This document shows, piece after piece, positions 51,985 to 61,795 of a stretch of 64,000 bases of DNA. Where the stretch lies: NCBI GenBank assembly GCA_963575745.1, contig CAUYUJ010015027.1, positions 497,796 through 561,795 on the forward strand. Direction: 5' to 3'. Below the pieces are notes generated by a model. The model ran no database searches, had not been told where the DNA came from, and saw only the letters and a list, made by a program, of their open reading frames with translations. Both the position numbers and the translations under genes were made by a program. Origin of the DNA: Prorocentrum cordatum (lineage: Eukaryota > Sar > Dinophyceae > Prorocentrales > Prorocentraceae). Every line of letters starts with the position of its first letter. The first letter of the stretch is position 1.

Positions 51985-53150
51985 ACCTCGCAGCTCTATG
52001 ACAACTTCACCAGAACTTGGGCCACCCCAGCAACGAGGATCTTGCCAAATCGTTGAGATTTTCAGGATGCAGACCAGAGGTAGTGAAGGCCGCGAAGTCA
52101 CTACGATGCGCGACGTGCATGAGCAAGGTCCGGAAGAACATCGCGAGACCAGCTAGACTTTCCCACGCAGCCGGCTTCAATTAACAGGTTGGTTTGGACT
52201 GTTTTACGATCAAGGATGTGGATGGTCCGTCATGGGATTTCTTATCGGTGGTGGATTTAGGTACGACGTTTCACGTTGTGGGCATGATTGGAAGTCATCA
52301 TTCGGAAGTCTTGGTTAAGGTATTCACTCAGATATGGACAAGCTGGGCAGGACCACCAGCAAGTGCAGTCGTGGATTTGGAGCGTGGATTTGGTTCGGTC
52401 TTTCCGGATATGCTTGATAAGTTCCACTACGCGGTCGTTCCAGTGGCCAGTCAGGCAGCATGCCAACGCGGACGGACTGATCGCCAAGGAGACTGGTGGA
52501 AGGAGTTGGCCGAGTGAACCATTTCGCACACCGCGGCCGCAGGTGAGTCCGACATGCGCATCATCGCTTCCGTGGTCACGGGGGCCAAGAATGCACTACG
52601 ACGTCAATGTGGTTTCAGTCCAGAACAGTGGGTTTTCGGCAAGAGCGCGCGACTACCAGCTGATCTGATGGACGGAGCTCACCATGACGCAGCGCATGCA
52701 GGGGCCGAACTACAACCGATGGAACGACAGCTGAAGATGCGGATCGCCGCCCGCAAGGCTTTCATGGAAATGCAGAACGATAACACGCTACGCAAGGCAC
52801 TACTGGGCCGTGCCCGCGTGCACCCCCGCCCGCTTGAGCAAGGTGACCTTTGTTTCTACTACCGCCAGCTCAAGAAGGGCTCGATCAAGAAGGGCACCTG
52901 GTCGGGGCCAGCCGTGATCGCGGGGGAACAAGGCCAGAATTATTGGATATCGCACGGTGGTTGCACCAAGCTCGTAGATCCAGAACACATTCGGCCAGTT
53001 ACTACTGAAGAAGTCTGGAGGCCGGGAATAGACGATCAGCATGGAGAGGCCCTCGACCAGCTTCAGCGACTAAGCCGTGACACAGACGCCAGCGCCGACA
53101 TGGAGTGCGAAGATCTTCGAGGAGAACAACCACCGCCAAGGATGCTGTTG
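51985..53150 (+). pseudogene. Integrase of copia element 1
   Basis: A TGA (51999-52001) directly precedes the HHCC zinc domain QLHQNLGHPSNEDLAKS and RCATCMSK. A TAA (52182) lies just before the core. The core has Asp at 52197-52199 (VGLDCFTI) and at 52374-52376 (VVDLERG), but the third acid is Asp instead of Glu (GRTDRQGDWW, 52479-52481). A TGA follows at 52515. From 52554 the C-terminal part includes LEQGDLCFYYRQLKKGS and GTWSGPAVIAGEQGQNYWI, the SH3-like DNA-binding region. Frame is constant, so only point mutations damage it. Confidence 0.8.
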
Positions 53151-55217
53151 TGAAGAAGCATCAAGCAGCAGAAGAGGAGCACCAAGCAGCAGAAGAAGCA
53201 GCCCAACCACCACAAGCACCAAGCAGCAGAAGAATAACAAGTTGTGGAGATGGAGGCGGATGCTGCAGGAGCCCCCGCCGAGGATGCATCAGGAGTTCGT
53301 GATGATGTTGAGCTCTCACCTGCAGAGGAGCTCCCATCTGGTCAAGCTGACGCACCCTCATTATCGCCTTCCCCGATTTCAACACAGACACCCGGACAAG
53401 CACAGGATAACCCTGTACTCAACAACGAGGACTGGAACCGCGAGGAGTTTCAGCGACGCCGAGCAGTCTACAGCCCCCTCGATGACGTACCACACTGCGT
53501 TCGAGGGAGTCCACAGCAAAAGAACCTGCCCACCGCATCGCTGGACGACAAGCCGCTCGACAAGCGGGGCAGCCTTACATCGTCAGCATCATCGCCGATG
53601 ACGGCGACCAGGGTACTGCCACCAACTCCAGCTTCGCAGCAATGCTTCGTGGAGCTCGAGCTCAGAGCGAAAGGATCAGACAGAGGCTCCAAGACAAAGA
53701 GATCGCTTGGAAGGACATCACCGAGGAACACAAGCCACTCTACCGAAAAGCCATCGCCGAGCACTGGGAGGAATGGAAGAAGTTTGGTTCCGCGGAGGCG
53801 CTTTTACGGGAGGAATCTCAACAAGCCCGGAACGATAATGACAGCAACCGCTTCCTGCCGTCTCGCTTCGTGTTCCGTGACAAGAATGTCAATATCCGCA
53901 CCGATGCTAACCCCGTGTCGGTGAAGGCCAAGGCTCGACTATGTGCTGGAGGACATCGTGATCCAGATCTACAGACAGGAGCTCCACGGACAGACGCTCC
54001 TACAGTGACGCGAACCAGTTCGCTACTGTTCTTTATCATGGCGGCGCGTTTCGACTGGAGCCCAGCGCGTGCCGACGTCATGTCCGCGTTCATGCAGGGA
54101 GAAGAGCAGCCCAGAGACAAACCTCTTTTCATGGAGCAGCCGCCCCAAGGTCTACCAGGACTTCAACCAGGACAAGTATTACGCATCGTCAAGGGCATGA
54201 TTGGACTGGCGACTGCCCCACGACAGTGGTGGGCTACTCTCAAGAACGCACTGCTTAAGGTTGAGCTCGTGAGCAAGGATGGCCACATGTTCCACTTAGT
54301 TACTTAGTTCAAAGCTTGGTGGATCCAGCTTGATTTGTGGGGCATGGTTCAGACGGAACTCTGCAAGCTATTGTGTGTGTGTTCACGTGGATGATTCACT
54401 GATTGCTTCCAGTACTCAAGCCAGCTTTGATACAATCAGGAAGCTGTTTCCGCCCGGAGGTTGGCAACGGCTAGATTTCACTTTTTGCGCTAAGGATGTT
54501 GTTCAGCGTTCAGACGGAGCAATTCGAATGAGCCAGTCAGTGTTCGCCGAGAAGCTAGAACCGCTCGAGTTGACCAAGCAGCGCAAACCAGATCTAGGAC
54601 GCCCTGCCACTGAGATCGAGATCGCCGAGAACCGGAGCGTGATTGGCAGTTTGGGTTGGCTCTCCACGCAAACTCGACCAGACCTAGCTGCGGGAGTTTC
54701 GATGGCTCAGAGAGTACAGAACTCACCCACGGTGGCCGACCTGATCGAGACGAATCGCATCGTATCCGAGGCCAAGCGTTACAATGAGACCGCCATCACG
54801 ATCCCGAAGTTGCAGGGCGAGCTCTGCATCCTAGTGTTCCATGACGCTGCGTGGGCCAACGTGGACGAGCCAGACGACAAGGTAGCCGGTACCGCCTGGT
54901 GGTGTCGACGCCGCATGCGCACCGCCTACGCTTCGGAGGCTCCGAAGAGGCTCAAGGCTAAGAGCCAGGCGGGATTTCTATTATTCGTGGCCGAGAGGAT
55001 CATCCAGGACGGAGAAGGCAAGGCAGCTTTGGTTGACTGGAGGTCAGCTACAATTCGAAGGGTATGCCGAAGCACATTTACAGCAGGGGCTATGAGCGCG
55101 GTGGATGTTATGGGAGCATCTATTGTTATGCGCGCTTCAGCTCTTAATATTTTGTTTCCGAAGATGAGTATCGACAGCATCGGTCCTACTTTATTTTATG
55201 CCCGATTCAGTGTGTAA
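53151..55217 (+). pseudogene. Reverse transcriptase of copia element 1
   Basis: After a variable linker, the copia-type RT (RVT_2) is read in the frame 53642-54307. This includes AKARLCAGGHRDPDL, the motif A region ARADVMSAFMQGEE (Asp kept) and VKGMIGLATAPRQWWATL. A frame change near 54310 leads to CVCVHVDDSLIASST with H-V-D-D in place of Y-V-D-D, then SLGWLSTQTRPDLA and the start of RNase H. The catalytic aspartates are retained. Confidence 0.8.
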
Positions 55218-55459
55218 CGGACTGTGCTTGTTTATATGATACAACTCAACGAGAAGGAGCTGTTAAACTTCCAGTTGAGCGTAGATTGGTTTTGGAATTG
55301 ATCGGACTACGAGAACTCATGGAGGACTAGATTGTGGAAGAAGTTGCCGCAGCTTCTACATCCAAGTTGTCTCTGGCTTGGTGTCCGACTAAATTTATGC
55401 TAGCCGATGCTCTAACTAAACGAATGGATGGATCGCGGATCAGGAAGTCGATGGGTTGA
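54835..55459 (+). pseudogene. RNase H of copia element 1
   Basis: First Asp in VFHDAAWANVD. The position of the catalytic Glu reads STFTAGAMSAVD, with Gly where Glu is expected. After a frame change at about 55214, TDCACLYDTTQREGAV gives the next Asp and WCPTKFMLADALTKRMD the last. A TAG interrupts at about 55328. The element's RNase H is therefore inactive twice over (lost Glu, frame break). Confidence 0.75.
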
Positions 55460-55795
55460 GTTATCATGTATCACCAAGACACCCCGCATAAGAGCGACCA
55501 CGACTCGAATGCGATGCTGAGTGCGTGGGCGACCGACTGGGAGTACATGGTTTGATGTACTCCTGCAGTGGACAGATATTGGTAACGTGAGCCTACTATC
55601 CCTATTCCATATTACGAAGTCCATCGGTTGCCTGCTTATTTTTCCTTTGCAAACTGTTTGTGCTGCTGTCTGTTGTTTTTGAGACGGCGGATGTCGCTCG
55701 CTGCGGGACCTGGGAGTTTTGATGTTTGGCACGCTGCCGTGCCCTCCGTGTTTGTGCTTCTTGATCGACAAGGGGCAACATAAGTTTAGAACCAG
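55460..55795 (+). other. 3' untranslated part of copia element 1
   Basis: No coding similarity. No polypurine tract lies directly against the LTR. The nearest purine-rich text is AAGGGGCAACATAAG, and GGCAACA begins 22 bases before the LTR, exactly as in element 2. Confidence 0.5.
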
Positions 55796-55941
55796 TGTGA
55801 AATCGAGAGTGCTGGATAGCCCAGTGTTTGCCCTTCGTCTCACTTGTTTCTTATCCGTAAACATTGCGGCTCCCAGGGCCCTTGAGTCTCAGGCGACATA
55901 CGAAAATTATCAGCGCCTATCTCAGAAGTTGCATCTTCACA
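55796..55941 (+). repeat. 3' LTR of copia element 1
   Basis: 146 bp, TGTGAAATCG ... GCATCTTCACA. It is followed by GAGGG (55942-55946), the duplicate of 47476-47480. Confidence 0.95.
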
Positions 55942-56499
55942 GAGGGGGAGGAGGAGGGAGGAGGCAGGAAGAGAAGCAGGGGCAGCAGCAGGAAGAGGAG
56001 GAGGAGAAGAAGGAGGACGATAACGATGTCTTACCGCGCGCCGCAGGAGGGCGGCGCCCTGTCTGGCCGCTACTGGCAGGACAGCGGGCGGGTGGACAAA
56101 TTCATCGTCTTCCTTCTCGTCCTCCTCGTCCTGCTCCGTCTCCTCCTCCTGTCGTTCTCGTCCTTCTCCTCCTGCGTTTGCTCTGATCCTCCTCCTCCTC
56201 CTCTTCTTCCTCCTCCTCCTCCTCCTCCTCCTCCCCCTCCTCCCTCTCCTCCTCCTCCTCGTCCTTCTCCTCCTCCTTCTCCTCCTCCTCCTCCTCCTCC
56301 CTCCTGCTCCTCCTCCTTCTCCTCCCCCTGCTCCTCCTCCTCCTTCTCCTCCTCCTTCCTCCTCCTCCTCCTCTCCTCCTCCTCCTCCTCCTCCTCCTCC
56401 TCCCCCTGCTCCTCCTCCTCCTCCTCCTCCTCCTCCTCCTCCTCCCCCTGCTCCTCCTCCTCCTCCTCCTCCTCCTCCTCCTCCTCCTCCTCCTCCTCC
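55942..56499. repeat. Purine tract then long (TCC)n: targets of both copia elements
   Basis: 55942-56015 is G+A-rich (right flank of element 1). 56016-56110 is mixed. 56110-56499 is TCC-rich with a nearly perfect (CTC)n run at 56440-56499. CCTCC at 56495-56499 is the left target duplication of element 2. Confidence 0.9.
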
Positions 56500-56700
56500 T
56501 GCAGATTCTAAACCTCAGAATCCTCAAAATGCAAGTACGTCCTAGTACTTCTCCCTCTCGTAGTTATCCTGACCGATCTTCCCCTGGAGCCTGCCCACTT
56601 TCTTTTGCGCGGTCCCCGCGCGCACCTCGCAGGCTCGAACCAGATTGGTCTATGGACGGGCCAAGGCAGCAACAGGCAAGAGTCAGCACTGCAATTCACA
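56500..56700 (-). repeat. 3' LTR of copia element 2
   Basis: 201 bp. On the + strand TGCAGATTCTAAACC ... CACTGCAATTCACA. In element orientation it starts TGTGAATTGC and ends GAATCTGCA. An internal inverted repeat AAGTAC/GTACTT lies near 56533-56550. Confidence 0.95.
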
Positions 56701-56777
56701 CGCACTAGAAATTCTTGTTGCCTGTATTGCCTCGGCCGCTCGCACGTCACGCGAGTCAGCCTTTTCAAATGACCTCC

Positions 56778-58364
56778 TCAGTCGGAGGTGGACGGGCGCA
56801 CGCGCCTAGCGGGCACCTTCAGCTCACGGTCGTAGGAGTCCTGGCGCTCCGCCTCCAAGGCCGTCATCTCGATGCCGAAATTGTTCTTCATCACCCGCAG
56901 CAGCGCATCGCGCTGATCGGGATAGTTGGACATCTGCTCGATGACTGCCAACGCCGTGGTTGAGAGCGCCTCCTGGTACGCCAGGTCCTCCTTCGGAAAG
57001 TCTGGCAGCTCGATCTTGATGAACTCCGCATCCTCCCTCGACTCCTCCTGCTTGGTCGAACTGCCCGCCTCCGTGCCCTTGCCCTTGTCCTCATACGGGG
57101 GAAAACGCAATATCTTTGTCAGGTGTTCGCTTCCGGTCGGCATCTCCATTTTGCAGGACGGGTTATGGACGGCAGTCTCGAAATAGTTCCTCTCCAGTTC
57201 ACTCATCTGACGGATCATCGAGTCCTCGATAGCTGCTCCGGTCAACACCTGGACGTAATTCGTGTTGTTGTGGTATATCAGGGTCACTCTCATGTTCCGA
57301 CTTGACTTCAAACCCGTGTCGAGGACTCCAGCTGGCACCTTCACTGTCATCTTACGCTCGGCTGCCACGCAACTGATCATTCTCGGGTAGCTGGTCTCCG
57401 CATCCGTGAGGCTCTGGAGGAGGCTCCGTACCGTCCTGGGCTCCCCGCGTGCGGTAAAGCCTACCATTTGAGCCACCACTGCACAGGCGACTGATGGCGT
57501 GGGAGTCGGCAGTCGGTCGCTTGACGAACCTTCTCTGCGGAGTCGGCGACGCTCCCTCTCCGCTGCTGCTTCTTGTAGCGTACTCGACTCGTCTGCAAGC
57601 TGATACACCCCGGATCGGACGCATGCCCTCAATAGGTCGTGGGCCTCGGCTTTTTCCTTGGTAAGGGCGTCTGCTAACATCAAGTACGTTGGACCCCACC
57701 TCAGAGTGCCTCCAAATCTCTGAAGGGCTTGTCGGGCAATCATGAGCTCCACAGCACATCGTCGGTCCTCAAGAGCCCCTGGGGAACCTATCTTACTGAT
57801 ATGATCGTAGGCCGATTTCGCATCTATAATCGCAACAGCCTCAAACGGTTTCAGGAACTCATACCTCGTCTCCAGAGTGAACTGTGGAAACATACATCCT
57901 GCAAAGAAACACATTACCCACTCCAGATGCCCCAGACCGTCGGCCAGTGCAGAGGCCTCTCCACCCAGAGATGATCTTATAGCCCGTTTGAGTCGGTAGC
58001 TACGCCAGATCAGAGGATTCCATGGTGATACCTTCCCACGTTGCATATCCGGTGTCGTCACACTCAGCACATAACCACCCTGGGTCTTCTTGAGACCCTC
58101 GTTTTCGCCCCTGGCAAAGTCGGTATGGATCATCATCCTGAGGTCCTCGAGTGGGATCGCAAAATATCGTATCGTGAGATCCTTGTGTTGGCGAGCACGG
58201 CGTACGAGCATGTTAGCATCTTTTATCTCCTTCACCGTCGGATTCGGCAACAGCTGCTGGTTCTTGCTCACCTGGCAAGACAGGTCCGGCCTAGTCTGAC
58301 CTGCCAGCCAATTACCAGCCTGGTTCATCGAGATTTGGCAGCGCCTTGCTTTCATTTTTGGCAC
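56778..58364 (-). CDS. RNase H and C-terminal extension of copia element 2 Pol
   Basis: 528 residues from 58364; a one-base frame change near 58340 joins it to the RT. Connection motif WLAGQTRPDLSCQVS (19-33). RNase H residues: Asp82 (IHTDFARG), Glu136 (SLGGEASALADG), Asp181 (AIIDAKSAYDH) and Asp232 (YLMLADALTKE); all four acids are present. It degrades the RNA strand of the RNA:DNA hybrid during element replication. Copia proteins normally end shortly after ADxLTK, but here 292 further residues follow. These include an Arg/Glu-rich helix (AAAERERRRLRREG), a mixed alpha/beta-looking part (NMRVTLIYHNNTNYVQVLTG) and an acidic end. I do not recognise this extension. Confidence 0.85.
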   Translation of the reverse strand: MPKMKARRCQISMNQAGNWLAGQTRPDLSCQVSKNQQLLPNPTVKEIKDANMLVRRARQHKDLTIRYFAIPLEDLRMMIHTDFARGENEGLKKTQGGYVLSVTTPDMQRGKVSPWNPLIWRSYRLKRAIRSSLGGEASALADGLGHLEWVMCFFAGCMFPQFTLETRYEFLKPFEAVAIIDAKSAYDHISKIGSPGALEDRRCAVELMIARQALQRFGGTLRWGPTYLMLADALTKEKAEAHDLLRACVRSGVYQLADESSTLQEAAAERERRRLRREGSSSDRLPTPTPSVACAVVAQMVGFTARGEPRTVRSLLQSLTDAETSYPRMISCVAAERKMTVKVPAGVLDTGLKSSRNMRVTLIYHNNTNYVQVLTGAAIEDSMIRQMSELERNYFETAVHNPSCKMEMPTGSEHLTKILRFPPYEDKGKGTEAGSSTKQEESREDAEFIKIELPDFPKEDLAYQEALSTTALAVIEQMSNYPDQRDALLRVMKNNFGIEMTALEAERQDSYDRELKVPARRVRPSTSD

Positions 58365-61350
58365 ATCGTTTCACCTTGACTGGTTTCATCGTTTCGGCAT
58401 AGGTCCTTTGTGACTGTATGTTAGTTCCGTCCGAAATCTGTTGTAACCAAGACCCCGTAAACTCACCAGACCCAATCCTCCACTTCCTCCATGGAAACCG
58501 TCGTTTGAGTTTGGCCATAGCAATCTCCCACCTGTCACCTCGTCCTCCTCCTACCGTGTCATCCACATGTATCCCCATCAGCCCACACAGAGCACCCGGA
58601 GGTCCCCGAGTAGATCCAATCGGCACACACTGAGGCGTCGAAGGTACAGGCTGTCCAGTCTGCACAGATTCAAACATAATAGACAGACACGGATCAAGAG
58701 GATGGGCCACGAAGCCGATCTCCTCAGCATATCGCTTGAAAGTCGAGAACCACCGCTGCGGCTGATCCACACCGCCGTAGCCGTTCACAAGTTCGTACAG
58801 CTGGTCCGGGTGATGGCCCTTCGGTGTATGCTCCCTGGGTGCTTTCACGAATATCGGCCCATTGGGCCTCTCCTCAGGATCAGCTTCCAGAAACGCTCCT
58901 CGGATGTCTCCCAGAACTAATTGAAAACGAGCCGAAGCCACCAGTTGTAGGACCGTTGCCTTCCCTGTCGTTGAGAGCGTAGGACTCTGGGTCTTGCCGG
59001 CCCGGACCATTTCCAGCACATCTGGATCCTCAAAGCCTTGCACTGTCAGCCTACACCGCAGTTCCGTGCTCCCGTCATCCTCCGTTTTGAGGGTCAGCAC
59101 GGGGCGTGACGGCAAAATGCGGTCCGGAACCTCCAGACGAAGACGACGAGACTCCTCAACCGAACGTGCTTTCCAGGCCTTCTGATCGATGATTAACTTT
59201 TGGAACTCCTTCTGATATGCCTCCTCCACCTGACGTCGTCCCTCCTCAGTCTGCCACCTCGGATCCTTCTCACGCTCCTCCTTCCTCCCCCTCGCAAGTA
59301 GCACGTCAGTGTCCGTCACCGCCAGGATCGGGGCCTCTTCTTCCCCATCACAGGTGACCGCTCCACAGTCAAAAAGGGGCGTCGGAGCCGCCTCAGGGTT
59401 GGACAACTGAGGTGGGAGAGGTGGTGAAGAGCTGGAGTCGGACAGTCCTGGAGGTTCTTCTAGGCGGGGCTGTTTGTGCGGCTGAGGTTCGGCAGGGTCA
59501 TCGGCGCTCCGAGTCAGCTCTTCCTTCTTCGGGCCAGTCTTCGATCCGAAAGGTACTCGTCGGGACCCCGTCGGGTGATCGGGACTTCCTGTCGGCACAG
59601 CATGTGGAAAAGAGGACCACATGGAGTCGGGGTACGGGCACCTGGACGAGGGATCTCCTGGAGTCGGTTCGGCCGATGACGTCTTCGACGGCGGTGTCGG
59701 TGGCGGTGTCGGATCGATCGATATCGAAGGTGCCGGAGTCGGGACCCCATCTCCTGGACCTGGAACCGCCCAACTCGAGTCATCTACTTCTTCTTCTGGG
59801 GGACCTTCTGGAGGCTTGGGGCCCTTCGTGATGTCGTCAAAGTATCTCCCAGACAGATTATCCAGGTCTACCGTCGTCGTCCGTAATTCAGCCTCCACCA
59901 GCCTCCATGCCGTACGTTCCTCCCTTGTAGCCTCCCTCATCTGCTCCGGGGATGCTTTCACCAGGCTTCCAGGAAGAGCAACCCAGTAGTTTCCCCTGAC
60001 CGGCCCAACACAGATTCCTGGACGCCACCTGTACGACGACGTCTTTCCAGCTATTGCGCCCTTGACCTTGCGCCACACTGCTACCATATCTCCAGCCTGA
60101 AAAACACGATGCACTCGTGGACGGCAGTCGAGGGCAACACGAGCTGCCTTCTTCTCGTTGTGCGCCAGGATCACCCGTCGGGCCATCGCGCGAATACTGG
60201 CAGCCCTCGCTGCCACAGAATCGTGCAACACACAGCTGTTAGCCACAAGATTCGGGTTTTCCTGAAGTAAATCTTCTGGGACCTCCGGGTTCCTGCCAAA
60301 CACAATCTGACACGGGGAAACACCTTCCACACTTAACACCGAGTTCTTGGCCTCCTGGAGCTGCGATACACATTCCAACCATTCACCCTCATCTTGTGGC
60401 CGAATCTCATCAATCATCACCTGCAACCACTGTTCAAACCACTTACCGTGTACCTCCACTTTTCCGTTCTGTTCCTTCGCCATACCTGCAGTATCCACCA
60501 GGATCGTCCCGTCCCGGTCCATGGCATCTTTAAAATCTCCCGACACATGTGCGCTAGCAGCATCTACCTTCAGCCACTTGGGCCTCATGTATGGTCGGGT
60601 CCAGTTGTCCCGATACGTGCGAAGCAAACCTTGGGACGACTCTGTCTCTCCGACCTTTAGTGGAGCCATCACGTGGAGAGAGGACGCATCACAGATAATG
60701 TTGAGACATTTCCGTTTCTCCCCCGGGATGTAGTATGGCAGTTCCTTCACATCCATCGCCACCGATTTTAACGGAGGCTGAAGTGTGGGAGGGGCGCTAT
60801 ACCTTGCAATGCCGGGCTGTCGGCGTGATGCACAGTCGTCGCAATGAAAATTCGTTGCCTGTCGTAATGCCTCGGGACTCGCATTCGCATGTCGAAGGTG
60901 TCGGAGCATCGTCGCAGTCGTCGCATGACCCAAGTTCACATGGAGCCGTCGTAGGGCCGCCCCAAAACTCTGTGGTCGCCTGGGACATACCTCATCATCG
61001 TCTCCTCGATCCTCGTCAACGGCACAGGCCTCCACCTCCTTTCCCCCATCACGGATCACACACGCCATCGACAGTCCCTGGAGAATTCGTTTCACCAGCT
61101 TTGTCGGGTAGATCTGAGTCCATCGGGGTAGAGAGATACCCAGTCCTGGCAGAGGGCTCCCACCCTCGGTCCTCACGTGGGCATGGCCACCGTCGCATGG
61201 GAGAGACAGCTCAGCTGCCACCTCCGGTGACGACGTCACGAATTTCCAGCGCTTACTCAGAAGAATTCCTGAAATAGGGTGCCGAAGGCCCACACGACAA
61301 CCACTCGTCACACCCACCCAGACCCTTGGGTCCTGAAGTAGCCGTTTCAT
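58312..61350 (-). CDS. Integrase and reverse transcriptase of copia element 2
   Basis: 1,012 residues from the ATG at 61350, probably not a real start because the upstream methyltransferase-like frame joins here. Residues 1-95 finish that domain (VTSGCRVGLRHPISG). The HHCC zinc domain has His137, His142, Cys170 and Cys173. The integrase core has Asp200, Asp263 and Glu299 (35 residues between the last two). The SH3-like part is FQAGDMVAVWRKVKG to YWVALPGSLVKASP. A Pro/Ser-rich linker (about 500-690) precedes the RT. Motif A is LGDIRGAFLEAD (Asp at 58906-58908), followed by QPQRWFSTFKRYAEEIGF and GIHVDDTVGGG (58558-58569 for HVDD). These are the enzymes that copy and insert the element. Confidence 0.9.
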   Translation of the reverse strand: MKRLLQDPRVWVGVTSGCRVGLRHPISGILLSKRWKFVTSSPEVAAELSLPCDGGHAHVRTEGGSPLPGLGISLPRWTQIYPTKLVKRILQGLSMACVIRDGGKEVEACAVDEDRGDDDEVCPRRPQSFGAALRRLHVNLGHATTATMLRHLRHANASPEALRQATNFHCDDCASRRQPGIARYSAPPTLQPPLKSVAMDVKELPYYIPGEKRKCLNIICDASSLHVMAPLKVGETESSQGLLRTYRDNWTRPYMRPKWLKVDAASAHVSGDFKDAMDRDGTILVDTAGMAKEQNGKVEVHGKWFEQWLQVMIDEIRPQDEGEWLECVSQLQEAKNSVLSVEGVSPCQIVFGRNPEVPEDLLQENPNLVANSCVLHDSVAARAASIRAMARRVILAHNEKKAARVALDCRPRVHRVFQAGDMVAVWRKVKGAIAGKTSSYRWRPGICVGPVRGNYWVALPGSLVKASPEQMREATREERTAWRLVEAELRTTTVDLDNLSGRYFDDITKGPKPPEGPPEEEVDDSSWAVPGPGDGVPTPAPSISIDPTPPPTPPSKTSSAEPTPGDPSSRCPYPDSMWSSFPHAVPTGSPDHPTGSRRVPFGSKTGPKKEELTRSADDPAEPQPHKQPRLEEPPGLSDSSSSPPLPPQLSNPEAAPTPLFDCGAVTCDGEEEAPILAVTDTDVLLARGRKEEREKDPRWQTEEGRRQVEEAYQKEFQKLIIDQKAWKARSVEESRRLRLEVPDRILPSRPVLTLKTEDDGSTELRCRLTVQGFEDPDVLEMVRAGKTQSPTLSTTGKATVLQLVASARFQLVLGDIRGAFLEADPEERPNGPIFVKAPREHTPKGHHPDQLYELVNGYGGVDQPQRWFSTFKRYAEEIGFVAHPLDPCLSIMFESVQTGQPVPSTPQCVPIGSTRGPPGALCGLMGIHVDDTVGGGRGDRWEIAMAKLKRRFPWRKWRIGSGEFTGSWLQQISDGTNIQSQRTYAETMKPVKVKRCAKNESKALPNLDEPGW

Positions 61351-61795
61351 AGCCCGTAGCCCGTAGGTCGCTGCAGTCGGAGGTGCCTCAAAATGAAGTG
61401 CCGGTCGTTAGAGAGCTGATATTCGGCAATCCGGATACATTCCAACACAAAACGCTTGGCTTCCAGGAGTTCCTGAAGATGTCGTTTCAGATCTTTCCGT
61501 TTTCCATCTGGGGTCAGGTTCTGAAGAGCCGTGAGTTTTTCGCAGGGAGGTGACATGATAACACAGAAAGGCTCTTCTTTTCGGATCCTATCCCACAGCT
61601 CCTGCAAGTCCTGGGGCTGGCGAGCATCCCAGCCCGAGACCTTGTCGAACGACCCGAGGTCGCGCATCCCGTAGTCGGGCGCGTGCGGGCATACCCGCGG
61701 GGGCGAGAAGACCTCCATCACCCCGGGCACCTGGTTCTTCACGGCGAGGACCTGGAAGCTGATGTCTTCGCTGGTCTGAGGGCGCCGACCCGGCC
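61090..61795 (-). CDS. Methyltransferase-like domain of copia element 2
   Basis: The frame read from about 61795 (an ATG at 61742 is internal) has VPGVMEVFSPPRVCP, GSFDKVSGWDARQP, and VIMSPPCEKLTALQNL with Pro-Pro-Cys at 61542-61550. A frame change near 61393 is needed to reach HFEAPPTAATYGLRAMKRLL (61378-61392 for FEAPP) and then the VTSGCRVGL segment. Order and spacing match the region in element 1 (PC, then FENP, then VDMCQF). The PPC motif is that of DNA methyltransferases; FEAPP is a diverged form of the E-N-P/V motif. Retrotransposon-borne cytosine methyltransferases are known from dinoflagellates. Whether this shortened version is active cannot be told. It lies between protease and integrase. 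Confidence 0.55.

Larger units (their letters stand above)
47481..55941 (+). mobile_element. Complete but decayed Ty1/copia LTR retrotransposon (element 1)
   Basis: An 8,461-bp element with both LTRs, a primer-binding site and a GAGGG target duplication. Domain order is gag, protease, a long spacer, a methyltransferase-like segment, integrase, reverse transcriptase and RNase H. This copia order (integrase before RT) excludes gypsy. LTRs differ at 8 of 146 positions. The coding part has multiple frame changes, at least three in-frame stops in the integrase region, and substitutions of catalytic residues, so it is non-autonomous now. Confidence 0.93.
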
